A stretch of DNA of 64,000 bases from Gemmatimonadota bacterium (GCA_018673255.1 JABHDC010000077.1:12623-76622); one strand, 5' to 3'; positions 36,816-45,604 are shown, counted from the first letter of the stretch. Numbers and translations are program-made. Notes: generated by a model from the letters alone, not told the origin.

Positions 36816-37784
36816 GTGAAGTTGGTGGGGTGGGGTGCCGATGAAGAGAGAGAAGGACTTCCTCTTTCCCTGGCAATCGGCAGCAACAGACTCGTGCAGA
36901 TCTCTTCTTTCGCCCCCCTTGCGCCTCTGTCGCCATCTCACCGAGTGGGTAATCCCGCCGGCTCCGAGAATGGGCATGACCACGCCCAGGACGAGTCCGT
37001 AGCGCGGGCAGGGGCAGCGATCTCTGTCTCACAGGCTGTAGGACCTGCGCTCCCGCCGGCATCACTGTTGCCCCCGGTGAACGGGCCGGCACTGGCCGGT
37101 GGTTCAGGGACGTCGACGGATGCAGCTGCTGCGGAGGTGACGCAGTCGTTGCCAGGTGCGCCGTCATCGGAGTCGCCCGAGAAGGAGGGTGGTCTGGGTG
37201 TCGAAGAAGAGCTGACGGGGGAGGAAAAGAAGCAGGTAGACGAACTCAAGTCGCGAGACCGTGAGGTGCGCCAGCACGAGCAGGCCCACATGGCGGCAGC
37301 AGGTTCTTACGCCAATGGTGGGCCGAGCTACGAATACACGCAGGGTCCGGATGGCAAGCGCTATGCTACCGGAGGAGAGGTCAGCATAGACACCTCCAAG
37401 GAGGGCGAACCGGAGGCGACCATTCGCAAGGCGCAGCAGATTTACCGTGCGGCTCTGGCGCCGGCCGAACCTTCCTCACAGGATCGATCCGTCGCCTCCA
37501 AAGCGAAGCAGATGGAGTCCGAGGCACGTGCCGAGATGTCGAAGCAGAAGCAGGAAGAGACTGCCGGCACGCAGGAAGGTGATCCTACCGAATCTGCAGC
37601 AGGAACTGCGGCTGAGGGAAATGGCGCAGTGGGTGAGGCACCCACAGCTGGTTCCGGGCGTGTCGCGCTTCCAGGTGCGGGCGCCGCAGCGGATGAGTCG
37701 GATAAAGCCGGTGGTATGTCTGCCTCGATCGGCGCAGCATCGGCGGGTGACACGGCAGCCAATCTGCTGAATCTGCTCGCCTGA
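36816..37784 (+). CDS. CJM1_0395/SprA-related putative metalloprotease family protein
   Basis: A 322-residue low-complexity protein with a conserved core at about 145-235. LTGEEKKQVDELKSRDREVR leads into HEQAHMAAAGSYANGG and GPDGKRYATGGEVSID, then TIRKAQQIYRAALAPAEPS. This is the hallmark of the SprA-related / putative metalloprotease CJM1_0395 family, where HEQAH is a candidate zinc-binding HExxH. Ala/Gly/Ser/Glu-rich flanks carry no other domain. The nominal GTG start sits directly behind a terminator T run, so the true start may be within the first 80 poorly conserved residues. Enzyme activity in this family is predicted, not demonstrated here. Confidence 0.75.
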   Translation: MKLVGWGADEEREGLPLSLAIGSNRLVQISSFAPLAPLSPSHRVGNPAGSENGHDHAQDESVARAGAAISVSQAVGPALPPASLLPPVNGPALAGGSGTSTDAAAAEVTQSLPGAPSSESPEKEGGLGVEEELTGEEKKQVDELKSRDREVRQHEQAHMAAAGSYANGGPSYEYTQGPDGKRYATGGEVSIDTSKEGEPEATIRKAQQIYRAALAPAEPSSQDRSVASKAKQMESEARAEMSKQKQEETAGTQEGDPTESAAGTAAEGNGAVGEAPTAGSGRVALPGAGAAADESDKAGGMSASIGAASAGDTAANLLNLLA

Positions 37785-37876
37785 ATCATCTCGACCTGAG
37801 CCACCTTGAACAGGTTGGCGATGGTCGATGAGATGATCCCTGGTGTGTCGCCTCTCGGTGACCCATCATACACCCT

Positions 37877-39241
37877 ATGACAATCATCCGCCTACACAGA
37901 CACGTGGCGTATCTGCGCGCGCTCGTTGTCGGCCTCAGCTTGCTGGGGATCATCGCCGCCAGTTCGATCACAGCCAACGCTCAGGCATCCAACGTTCAGG
38001 CCATCGCCGCGGATGCACCGGTGGGGCAGGTGATCTCATCGATCGAGATCGTCGGCGCGCGCGTCACACGCGATTTCGTGATCCGTCGCGAGTTGGCGAC
38101 CCGCATCGGCCAGGCCTTTGACCCGCAGAAGCTGGCAGCTGATCTGCAACGTCTCGACAATCTCGACATCTTCAGCAGTGTGCAGGTCGATCGGCAGCCA
38201 CAACCCGACGGCACTCTGCATCTGGTTCTGCGCGTGCGCGAGCTGCCACCAGTCGTGCCCTACATCACCTACGACATCAACGATCAGAATGGCTGGTCCT
38301 TCGGGCCGGCGATCAAGTCGGTGAACTTCCTCGGCCGGGACGTCTTCGTCGCCGGGTTCGCCCTGTTCGGTGGGCGTGACTCTTTTCTCATCGACCTGAA
38401 TCAGCCCTGGTGGCGGGGGAATCACGTATCTCTCGGTCTGATCGCTTCGCGCGATGTTCGTGACAATGATCTGGATGGGTTCATGGAAACGGCGTCGGAG
38501 TTCACGCCGCGTCTGGGTACTTGGATCGGCGCCCATGGTCGGGCCGCGGTGATGGTGTCCTACATGCGTTTCCAGGCCGATCGCCAGCAGGTGTTGCTCT
38601 CCTCCCGCGGCGACGATGAGCTCCTTCGCCTGGGGGGCAGTATCGGATACGATTCGCGCGATGCCTGGGGGAATCCGCACCACGGTTGGCTGAATGAACT
38701 GGAGCTCTGGAAGACCGGCGGCCCGCTGCCGGGGGATGGTGACTTCTGGACGCTTCACGCAGACATGCGGCGATTCCAACCCGTTGGCGATCACACCCTC
38801 GTACTGGCGGCACTCACGAGTCTGCAATCTGGAGACGTGGGCGACGAGATTCCCGTCTACATGGACTATCACCTCGGTGGGGCCAATTCACTGCGTGGTT
38901 ACATGGTGGATGAACTGGGTCCGGAATTGTTCGGCACCCACCAGTTGCTGTCGACGATTGAGTATCGTCTGCCCCTGGTGAGGCCCCGGGAGATCACGCT
39001 GTTCGGTCTGGCAGCGGATATTGGATTGGGAGGCACTCTGTTCGCCGATGGCGGACTGGCGTGGACGCAGCGCAGTCAACTCGATCTGGATCGAGCTCGT
39101 TTCGGCGTGGGTGCCGGGCTCCGGATTCTGGTGCCCGCCGTGGACATGACCCGTATCGAGGTGGGCTTTGGCGAGGATGGCTGGCGTTTCTACGTCGCCT
39201 CATACTCGAAGATGCGGGCCCAGCGCCTTCGGTTGCGGTAG
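37877..39241 (+). CDS. BamA/Omp85-like outer-membrane protein with one POTRA domain
   Basis: A 454-residue outer-membrane protein. A signal peptide (to about residue 38, ITANAQA) is followed by one POTRA-type domain (about 50-125, ISSIEIVGARVTRDFVIRRE, FSSVQV). A C-terminal Omp85/D15 surface-antigen barrel has the conserved HLGGANSLRGY motif near residue 335. It is much shorter than BamA (five POTRA domains) and resembles TamA-like or patatin-type barrel partners. The final residue is not the usual aromatic. The sequence upstream contains only a short spacer. The substrate is not known. Confidence 0.87.
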   Translation: MTIIRLHRHVAYLRALVVGLSLLGIIAASSITANAQASNVQAIAADAPVGQVISSIEIVGARVTRDFVIRRELATRIGQAFDPQKLAADLQRLDNLDIFSSVQVDRQPQPDGTLHLVLRVRELPPVVPYITYDINDQNGWSFGPAIKSVNFLGRDVFVAGFALFGGRDSFLIDLNQPWWRGNHVSLGLIASRDVRDNDLDGFMETASEFTPRLGTWIGAHGRAAVMVSYMRFQADRQQVLLSSRGDDELLRLGGSIGYDSRDAWGNPHHGWLNELELWKTGGPLPGDGDFWTLHADMRRFQPVGDHTLVLAALTSLQSGDVGDEIPVYMDYHLGGANSLRGYMVDELGPELFGTHQLLSTIEYRLPLVRPREITLFGLAADIGLGGTLFADGGLAWTQRSQLDLDRARFGVGAGLRILVPAVDMTRIEVGFGEDGWRFYVASYSKMRAQRLRLR

Positions 39242-39305
39242 GTGCATCGATCGAAGGCTGACACCGCCTGATCCCTGGCATGACCGCAACTGGATCGCGC
39301 GGCCC

Positions 39306-39347
39306 CCACAAAAAGAAGACGGCGCCGACTCGAAAGCCGACGCCGTC
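39306..39347 (-). terminator. Intrinsic terminator for the sigma factor gene
   Basis: On the minus strand a GACGGCG/CGCCGTC stem with an imperfect inner helix is followed by TTCTTTTTG. It lies about 40 nt after the sigma factor stop and may also serve the convergent Omp85-like gene. Confidence 0.75.
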
Positions 39348-39385
39348 CTGTTGGATGTGCGATCCAGGTTGTACCCGAGATCCCG

Positions 39386-40228
39386 CTAGTTCTGCGAGAA
39401 TTCTCCGAGCAATTCGCCGCAGTTGTCGCGCAACTTAGACAACGCGCGATTGCGCAGTTGGCGTATCCGCTCGCGGGTCACGCCCAGCGTGTCACCGATT
39501 TCTTCCAGCGTCATGGGCTCACTGTCGCCGAGGCCGAAATAGGAACGCACGATATGGGTTTCGCGTTCGTCGAGGACGAGCAGGCAGCCACGGATCGTGC
39601 GCTTCATCTCGTCGTCGTTGTACACTTCGTCATGCTCTTCCTGCGGCCCGGCCAGCACACCGTGCAGGGTGGTTTCTTCGCCGGGATAGGCGGGCGCATC
39701 GAAGGAGAGGTCGGGCTGCCCGACTTCCATTGCATTGCGGGTCCGCTCGGCACTGATGTCGACCTGTTCGGCCAATTCGGCCGCCGTCGGTGAACGTCCC
39801 AGACGTTGCGACAATTTGCCGGACACCTTTTCCAGCTTCTGCAGGTCATTGATCTGGCTCATCGGGGGACGGGCGATGCGTCCCTGCTCGGCCAATGCCT
39901 TCAGAATGGCCTGTCGAATCCACCAGACGGCATAGGTGATGAATTTGAAGCCACGGGTCTCATCGAAGCGTTTGACCCCTTCCATGAGGCCGACATTTCC
40001 TTCGGAGATGAGCTCGGCCAGGCTGAGGCCATAGTCCCGGTAGTCGCGCGCAACGCTGACGACGAAGCGCAGGTTACACTCGATGATCTCCTGACGGGCA
40101 TCTTCCTCACCGGCCTTGGCCCGGGTGAAGAGTTCGAACTCCTGCGCCCTGCTCAGCGGTTCAGTGTTCTTGATCTGCTGCCAGTAGACTTCGATGGAAT
40201 CCACTACCGGGGTAGTGCGGCTGGCCAC
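39386..40228 (-). CDS. rpoD: RNA polymerase sigma factor, RpoD/SigA type (short)
   Basis: A 280-residue sigma-70 family factor. Region 1.2 (DSIEVYWQQIKNTEPLS), region 2 (NLRFVVSVARDYRDYGL, ISEGNVGLMEGVKRFD, FKFITYAVWWIRQAI), region 3 and region 4 (LEEIGDTLGVTRERIRQLRNRAL) are all complete. Region 1.1 is absent. This compact form serves as the primary sigma factor in Bacteroidetes and relatives. The GTG start at 40228 has a perfect AGGAGG 7 nt upstream, and a sigma-70-type promoter is visible. Housekeeping status is likely but a group 2 paralogue cannot be excluded. Confidence 0.9.
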   Translation of the reverse strand: MASRTTPVVDSIEVYWQQIKNTEPLSRAQEFELFTRAKAGEEDARQEIIECNLRFVVSVARDYRDYGLSLAELISEGNVGLMEGVKRFDETRGFKFITYAVWWIRQAILKALAEQGRIARPPMSQINDLQKLEKVSGKLSQRLGRSPTAAELAEQVDISAERTRNAMEVGQPDLSFDAPAYPGEETTLHGVLAGPQEEHDEVYNDDEMKRTIRGCLLVLDERETHIVRSYFGLGDSEPMTLEEIGDTLGVTRERIRQLRNRALSKLRDNCGELLGEFSQN

Positions 40229-40282
40229 GGGTTGCCTCCTGGTGCCTGTGGTGGGAGAACCTTAACGTCAACGTAAAGGTGC

Positions 40283-40311
40283 AATATATAGACGCCGCAG
40301 AACCGATGCAA
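40283..40311 (-). promoter_or_regulatory. Promoter of the sigma factor gene
   Basis: On the minus strand TTGCAT (40311-40306) and TATATT (40288-40283) are separated by 17 bp. The predicted start is near 40276, about 48 nt before the GTG with its AGGAGG site. Confidence 0.6.
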
Positions 40312-40491
40312 GTTCCCTGAAATGGGGGCATTTCCTGAGGGTTTTGATGCTTCCAGGGCGTCTGGTGCTCAGTTAGACGCGCCAATTCCCATAGGGATTC
40401 GGGCCGAGGGATCCTTTCGGATCCTGTCCGAGTATCCCATGTGGGCTACGTCCACGTCATTGCCTGTTCAAGCGAATACCCGGACCGGCTC

Positions 40492-40932
40492 TTAGTCCAT
40501 GGGCGGGCGGCGGCGCAGCCCCTTCTTCTGGCCCTGGCGATTCTTGCTGTCCAGGCGTCGGGCGACGGCGGCACGACCCGGGCGGGTCCGACGACGTGGT
40601 GGTGGAGGTGGCCGCAGTGCATCGGCCAACAGTTGTGCCAGGCGCTGGAGGCAGTCTTCGCGATTCCTGTGCTGGGATCGGGTCTGCGAAGAGTGCACGA
40701 TCAGGTGTCCCTCTTGCGTCAGGCGAGACGAGAGCCGGCTGCGAGCGCGTCGGCGCTGCTCGTCGCTCAGACTGGGACTGCCCAGCAGATCAAATCGAAG
40801 TTGCGCCCGCGTATTGCTCTTGTTCACGTGCTGACCACCGGGCCCCGGAGACCGACCGTAGGTGAATACGAGTTCACCCAGGGGGATGACGGGGCCGCCG
40901 GCAATGGGCAGGCCTTCTGGTTGGTCGTTCAT
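40492..40932 (-). CDS. arfB: Alternative ribosome-rescue factor, peptidyl-tRNA hydrolase ArfB
   Basis: A 146-residue release-factor-like protein. The catalytic GGQ motif is in SPGPGGQHVNKSNT, and the C-terminal 40 residues form the basic tail (RRRTRPGRAAVARRL, QGQKKGLRRRPP) that enters the mRNA channel of stalled ribosomes. Length matches ArfB (YaeJ) rather than full-length RF1/RF2. The ATG at 40932 is selected because the conserved IPLGELVFTYG strand follows after a short lead. It is divergent from the Gfo/Idh gene and upstream of the sigma factor gene. Confidence 0.92.
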   Translation of the reverse strand: MNDQPEGLPIAGGPVIPLGELVFTYGRSPGPGGQHVNKSNTRAQLRFDLLGSPSLSDEQRRRARSRLSSRLTQEGHLIVHSSQTRSQHRNREDCLQRLAQLLADALRPPPPPRRRTRPGRAAVARRLDSKNRQGQKKGLRRRPPMD

Positions 40933-41044
40933 GGGCAGTCTACATTGTGAGCCGCAAGTTGCAGAAAGTCCGGCCGAGCACGGCTGGACGAGTCGTTGAC
41001 AAAGCTCCGCCCCTCCCTCGACAGGCACAAGGAGATTTTCCGGT

Positions 41045-42199
41045 ATGGCATACAGAGCCGCCATCGTTGGCTGTGGATCCATTGGACATGCACACATGGA
41101 AGGCTACCAACTCGTGGATGGCGTGGATGTCGTCGCCATCGTCGACCCGGTGCCCGAGGCGCGCGCCCACTATCTGGAGCAGTATCCGGATCTGTCGCTG
41201 CAGGAATACGCGACGGTCGACCAGATGCTGGCAGACGCCAAACCGGACATCGTCAGTGTCTGCACCTGGCATCTGTTGCACCCGGCACCGACCATCGCCG
41301 CGGCACAGGCCGGTGTGAAAGCCGTCATCTGTGAGAAACCGATGGCGATTGGAATGGGCGCCGCCAACAGCATGGTGGAAGCCTGCGACGTATCAGGTAC
41401 GAAGCTGGTCATCAGTCACCAGCGCCGATTCACTCCGGGCTGGGAAAAGGGGCGACAACTGGTCGCAGATGGCGTGATCGGCACGCCGCAATTCGTCACC
41501 AACAAGGTGCGTGAGGGGCTGACGAACTGGGGCACGCACACCATTGATGGCTCACGATTCGTGCTCGGCGACCCACGAGCAGAGTGGGTGATGGGCGCCG
41601 TTGAACGACGTACGGATCGATTCGAGCGTGACACGGCGATCGAGGATGCCTGCATGGGGCTGATCCATTTCGAAGGCGGTGTGCAGCTTTTTATTCAGTC
41701 GGACATGATGGCGGAGGGTGCCACGGCGGGGGGCTTCCAGATTCGCGGGACCGAAGGATTCATGGAGATCTCGGAGACAACGATCCGGCTCCTCAACGAC
41801 GATGGCTGGCAGGATGTGGAGATCGACCTCGATGACAACTACAAGGGCATCGGAGGCAGCACCAATGCGGCGCAGGTGCAGGAACTGCTGACCTGGCTTG
41901 ATGGGGGCAGCGGGCATCGTGGTGATGGCCACACGGCGCGTGAGACGGTCGAAGTCATGATGGCGTTATACGAATCGGCCCGGCGCAACGAAGTCGTTCG
42001 CCTGCCCATGGAAGAGAAGGGCTATCCGCTGGACTTGATGATCGGCGAGGGCAACCTGCCCGTGCGGGAGGAGGGGCGCTACGATATTCGCAGCTTCCTC
42101 AGTTGGGAAGGCGTGGATCAAGACGCCTACCGGAAATTGCATGATGAAGGGGTCGGCCATCACCAGGCGATGCGACAATTGCACGAGAAGAGATCGTGA
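41045..42199 (+). CDS. Gfo/Idh/MocA family oxidoreductase
   Basis: A 384-residue NAD(P)-dependent dehydrogenase. The Rossmann motif is VGCGSIGHAH at the N terminus. EKPMA carries the conserved lysine, and SHQRRFTPGW plus a C-terminal beta-sheet domain with GTEGFMEIS complete the family pattern. AAGGAG lies about 10 nt before the ATG. The substrate is probably a sugar, inositol or amino-sugar derivative. It is followed 60 nt later by a creatininase-family gene with its own ribosome site, likely one transcript. Confidence 0.92.
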   Translation: MAYRAAIVGCGSIGHAHMEGYQLVDGVDVVAIVDPVPEARAHYLEQYPDLSLQEYATVDQMLADAKPDIVSVCTWHLLHPAPTIAAAQAGVKAVICEKPMAIGMGAANSMVEACDVSGTKLVISHQRRFTPGWEKGRQLVADGVIGTPQFVTNKVREGLTNWGTHTIDGSRFVLGDPRAEWVMGAVERRTDRFERDTAIEDACMGLIHFEGGVQLFIQSDMMAEGATAGGFQIRGTEGFMEISETTIRLLNDDGWQDVEIDLDDNYKGIGGSTNAAQVQELLTWLDGGSGHRGDGHTARETVEVMMALYESARRNEVVRLPMEEKGYPLDLMIGEGNLPVREEGRYDIRSFLSWEGVDQDAYRKLHDEGVGHHQAMRQLHEKRS

Positions 42200-42259
42200 C
42201 CGGGTGGTGATTCAACAGCATCACTCGGACCTATCGAATGGACAAGGAGAGGTCTGGTC

Positions 42260-43075
42260 ATGTACAACGTATCTCACGATGGCACGAACAAGAAGATTCT
42301 CTGGCAGGAGATGCTGCGGCACGAATTCGAAGATGCCATCGGGCAGCAGCCGATTGTCATCATCCCTGTCGGATCGGTGGAACAGCATGGTCCACACTGT
42401 CCCATGGACGTGGACATCTCGGCACCTTTTCACATGGCATCTGAAGTGGCGCGGCGGGTGAATGACTTCCCCGTCATCGTGGCGCCCCCTGTGTGGTCGG
42501 GCTTCACTCACTACAACATGGGATTTGCGGGCACGATCTCACTGCAGCTGGAAACTTTTCAGGCCCTGATCGCTGACATCTGCCGCAGCATTCACGCCAA
42601 TGGATTCCACCGCATCATCACGGTCAATGGCCATGGCGGCAATGCAGCCCCGTGCCGCGCTGTGAGTTGGAAGCTGGCCGAAGAGGATGTCTTCACTGTC
42701 AGCTTCAACTGGTGGGATATGGTGGAGAAGGAGCTGCAGGAATGGTCTGCGACAGACGAGGGTGTCGGACACGGCGGGGAGTGGGAGACGGCGGTGCAAC
42801 TGCATCTGCGTCCGCAGCTGATCGACGATGCACGCCGGAAGAGTGATACAGATCTGACCACGCCCTTCAAGGGCGACCTCGCCTTCGCCATGTTTGCCGA
42901 GCGGCGTCGGGACACGCGCGATGGAACTGGCGTGATGGGTGACGCCACAGCGGCGACGGCTGAAAAGGGTGCCCGGATCTACGAACTGGCCTGCCAGCGG
43001 CTCGAGGCACTGTGTCGTGAGTATCACGAACTGCCCGTGCGACACTATCGGGAATTCGGGAGTCACTGCACCTGA
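42260..43075 (+). CDS. Creatininase family amidohydrolase
   Basis: A 271-residue member of the creatininase / MftE / FAPy-deformylase family. Metal-binding features are VGSVEQHGPHCPMDVD (Glu, His, Asp ligands), the mid segment TVNGHGGNAAP and a glutamate in VGHGGEWETAV. AAGGAGAGG lies upstream of the ATG. Family members hydrolyse cyclic or linear amides, and the natural substrate here cannot be deduced. Pairing with a Gfo/Idh dehydrogenase suggests catabolism of an amide- or amino-substituted carbohydrate, which is inference. Confidence 0.9.
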   Translation: MYNVSHDGTNKKILWQEMLRHEFEDAIGQQPIVIIPVGSVEQHGPHCPMDVDISAPFHMASEVARRVNDFPVIVAPPVWSGFTHYNMGFAGTISLQLETFQALIADICRSIHANGFHRIITVNGHGGNAAPCRAVSWKLAEEDVFTVSFNWWDMVEKELQEWSATDEGVGHGGEWETAVQLHLRPQLIDDARRKSDTDLTTPFKGDLAFAMFAERRRDTRDGTGVMGDATAATAEKGARIYELACQRLEALCREYHELPVRHYREFGSHCT

Positions 43076-43429
43076 ACGGAGCAATGATCCGGCCGGTCTT
43101 GCAGGAGAATGAGATCCAGAACACGAGACGCCCTGCCGGAAATACCGACAGGGCGATCTCATTCGACGATTGTGCCACTCTCGTGCGCATGCCGTGCGCG
43201 GCGAAAGCTTGTTTGCCGGCGGGATGGGTAATCCCGGGGGATTCCGGCGGGGAGACTACCTGATCGGATCGGAATAGGTATAAGAGATTCGACTTGGTAT
43301 CATGTAGTCTTCCCTAATACTATCGTCTGGCAAGTAGGATTCTTTAGCTAGAAATTCTCTCGCCGTAATCCGAACGAGACGATAGTTTGTAAGCTATGTA
43401 AAAACAATGTCTTGTGTGATCCATGAGTC
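43076..43429. other. Intergenic region with hairpin and AT-rich palindromic element
   Basis: The first part holds a hairpin (CGCCCTG at 43129-43135 with CAGGGCG at 43149-43155) that may end the Gfo/Idh-creatininase transcript. From about 43260 the base composition drops sharply in GC and the MITE-like element described separately begins. No gene is supported. Confidence 0.55.
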
Positions 43430-43484
43430 TCACTCGAGACGAATTCTATCGTCTGGTGAAGGGGATCTACATATGATACCAAGT
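43292..43484. repeat. MITE-like palindromic element, about 193 bp
   Basis: The ends are a perfect 12-bp inverted repeat, ACTTGGTATCAT (43292-43303) and ATGATACCAAGT (43473-43484). Inside, CTATCGTCT occurs at 43320-43328 and 43446-43454 and inverted at 43377-43385, giving alternative hairpins. GC content is far below that of the neighbours. No transposase and no clear target duplication are seen. The element overlaps the 3' end of the O-antigen ligase gene and supplies its last roughly 18 codons. A mobile origin is inference. Confidence 0.5.
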
Positions 43485-44785
43485 GATATAAAGATCAAAA
43501 CTGATGTTGTCGGGATATGCAAGGGATAGCTGACCAGCCCATGGACAATCGTCGACAAGACAGCCACGACCCCTCCTTGGTACCACAGATGATTGGGCCA
43601 CCGAACCCCGGTTCGCAGGCCAGTGGCAAGGGGTAACATCAGGATCCCCGTCAGAGCAACCAGGCCAAGGATGCCCTGCTCGGCGGTCACATGCAGGGCT
43701 TCATTGTGGGCAAAGCGGGCCCGGTCCCGTTGCAGGCCGATTTCGAGGCGTTTGTATTGTGGCAGCTGACGCAGCGCTGGCAACGACTGAGCATAGGCCG
43801 ATTCGAAGCCGCCAGGGCCGACCCCCAGGAAGGGCTCTTGTTGAATCATCTGCCCTGCTGCAGACCACAACAGCAGGCGATGCTGAAGGGTCCTGTCACG
43901 GTCGCGCCCGTCAGCATCCAGAACCTCCCCGGTCTGCTGCAGGCGCTCACTGACCGACAGTATCCCATCCGGTGAATGCAACACAGGCCTCTCACTAAGG
44001 GCCAGCGTTGTCGCCGCCCACGTCGCGATCAACACGAGGCCGCGTCGGATGGCGTGGCGCCGCCGGTCACCGGACATACCCCAGGTGATCCACAGACTCA
44101 GCAGCAGGATGGCAACCAGGGCACTGATCCAGGCGCCGCGGCTGCCCGACAGCAACAGGGCAGCATAGATGAGTCCACTCTGGCACCAGAATCCCACCTT
44201 TGGCTCGCGCAGAAAGGCGATCGAGGCCAGGGGGAGGGCGAAGGCGCAGAAGCTGCCGAGATGATTGGGATTGCTGAAAACGCCAACGACACGGTCGGAG
44301 AACAGATCCGTCCGTGGCCAAATCGGGATATCCACCATCTGCGCCAGGCAGATCGCTGCAACAACGACGGCGGCCAGGCCGGTCATTCGCCCCAGAATCG
44401 CGATCGCTCGTGAGTCACCGCCCAACCACCAACCCAGCCATAACAAGACAACCCAGCAAGCATGAGTGATCACGCCCAGGATCGTCGCTGATGTACCCGC
44501 TGCAGTCGACAGCATGAGAGCCAGAGTCCAGAGTCCGGCCATGGCCAGCAGCGATCGGGGCGGCGTCAGGGGGTGTCCTCCCCGATGGGCCACAGACAGT
44601 GCGGCACTGGCCACCAGCAGCAGGAGTGTCCCCGCTGGCAGGAGGACTTCACGATCCAGGCCGGGTGGCGCGAACAGGAGTCCAAGGAACAAGGCCGATA
44701 GCGCCACGCTCATCCACTGCCGGTGCGTCTTCATGGAGACGCTCAATGACCATCCCATCCGTTGACTTTCTCTGAGGGAGCCCAT
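43430..44785 (-). CDS. O-antigen ligase/polymerase (Wzy/WaaL) family membrane protein
   Basis: A 451-residue inner-membrane protein with about ten to twelve hydrophobic helices. The long periplasmic loop (about 270-375) has the Wzy_C pattern, with RLLLWSAAGQMIQQEPFLGVGPGGF and AHNEALHVTAEQGILG. The His in AHNE is the conserved functional histidine of the family. It joins surface polysaccharide repeat units or ligates them to a lipid acceptor. Start may be at 44785 or the in-frame ATGs at 44758 or 44713. The C terminus (after SVLIF) is encoded within the palindromic element, so it may have been altered by an insertion. No other polysaccharide gene is adjacent. Confidence 0.88.
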   Translation of the reverse strand: MGSLRESQRMGWSLSVSMKTHRQWMSVALSALFLGLLFAPPGLDREVLLPAGTLLLLVASAALSVAHRGGHPLTPPRSLLAMAGLWTLALMLSTAAGTSATILGVITHACWVVLLWLGWWLGGDSRAIAILGRMTGLAAVVVAAICLAQMVDIPIWPRTDLFSDRVVGVFSNPNHLGSFCAFALPLASIAFLREPKVGFWCQSGLIYAALLLSGSRGAWISALVAILLLSLWITWGMSGDRRRHAIRRGLVLIATWAATTLALSERPVLHSPDGILSVSERLQQTGEVLDADGRDRDRTLQHRLLLWSAAGQMIQQEPFLGVGPGGFESAYAQSLPALRQLPQYKRLEIGLQRDRARFAHNEALHVTAEQGILGLVALTGILMLPLATGLRTGVRWPNHLWYQGGVVAVLSTIVHGLVSYPLHIPTTSVLIFISLGIICRSPSPDDRIRLE

Positions 44786-44844
44786 AATTTCAGTGACTTC
44801 AATCTACTCTCACGCCTTGATCAGGAGCCATCGTCATCGCCAGG

Positions 44845-45057
44845 GTGAATCGCAAAGAATTTACGGCGAAGCTGAAGCCCGAGGAGATCGACTACAAGCG
44901 GCTCGACGTCCTCTCCCGTTTCCTCACGCCGATCGGCAAGATCGAACCGGCGCGGCGTACGGGGGCGACGCGCACGCAGCAGGCGCGTATTGTTCGCGCC
45001 ATTAAGCGTGCCCGCTACCTCGGCCTCTTGCCGTATACCATCAACGACGCCCGCTGA
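44845..45057 (+). CDS. rpsR: 30S ribosomal protein S18
   Basis: A 70-residue S18 with the family core DYKRLDVLSRFLTPIGKIEPARRTG, then ARIVRAIKRARYLGLLPY. It binds 16S rRNA with S6. The GTG at 44845 begins the conserved part, but the only strong ribosome site (AGGAG at 44823-44827) is 17 nt upstream, so a few extra residues from a non-standard codon such as ATC at 44836 are possible. Unusually, rpsF, ssb and rplI are not next to it. A BMC-domain gene starts 10 nt after its stop, implying one transcript. Confidence 0.94.
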   Translation: MNRKEFTAKLKPEEIDYKRLDVLSRFLTPIGKIEPARRTGATRTQQARIVRAIKRARYLGLLPYTINDAR

Positions 45058-45067
45058 TCGACCCCTC

Positions 45068-45601
45068 ATGGGTGAGTCCGAGCTCTCTACGAGCGCCCGT
45101 GCATTAGGACTCATCGAGACCAGGGGTCTGGTCGGTGTGCTCGAAGCAGCAGATACCGCCGCCAAAGCCGCAGATGTCCAGTTGATGGGCATCGAGCGCA
45201 TTGGCGGCGGTTTTGTGTCTCTGCGTCTCAGTGGCGAGGTGGCGGCTGTGCAGGCTGCCGTCCGCGCCGGATCTGCAGCGGCCAGAGATGTCAGTGAACT
45301 GGTCAGTGCCCACGTCATTCCGTCACCGCATCTGGATATGGACTCGATCTCTTCGAGTGCCCAATCAACCCGGGCCGAGAAGAAAGTTTCCAGGGCAGCC
45401 GTATTGGCACCGATCGCAGACACCGTTTCCGTCCCTGACGACATCGATCCCACCGAGTTGGCCCGGATGCCGGTGACGCGCCTGCGACAGCTGGCACGTC
45501 GTATCCCTGGTGTCCGGCTGCAAGGCAGAGAAGTGTCCCGGGCGAACAAGCAACAACTTCTCGCTGAGCTGCAACGCGTGCTCGGCCACGAGGAAGGATA
45601 G
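45068..45601 (+). CDS. Bacterial microcompartment (BMC-H) shell-like protein with Rho-N/SAP-like tail
   Basis: A 177-residue protein with a complete BMC domain at about residues 10-87. It has the hallmarks ALGLIETRGLVGVLEAAD, AAKAADVQLMGIERIGGG and RAGSAAARDVSELVSAHVIPSPH. In shell hexamers this domain tiles the compartment surface, and the pore loop here would be GGG. A linker of about 45 residues leads to a C-terminal segment (about 130-172, LARMPVTRLRQLARRI, KQQLLAELQ) resembling the Rho-N/SAP nucleic-acid-binding helix-loop-helix. It is encoded between rpsR (10 nt before) and a small coiled-coil gene (3 nt after). No other shell protein, encapsulated enzyme or BMC-P gene is in the window. 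Confidence 0.9.
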   Translation: MGESELSTSARALGLIETRGLVGVLEAADTAAKAADVQLMGIERIGGGFVSLRLSGEVAAVQAAVRAGSAAARDVSELVSAHVIPSPHLDMDSISSSAQSTRAEKKVSRAAVLAPIADTVSVPDDIDPTELARMPVTRLRQLARRIPGVRLQGREVSRANKQQLLAELQRVLGHEEG

Positions 45602-45604
45602 GCC

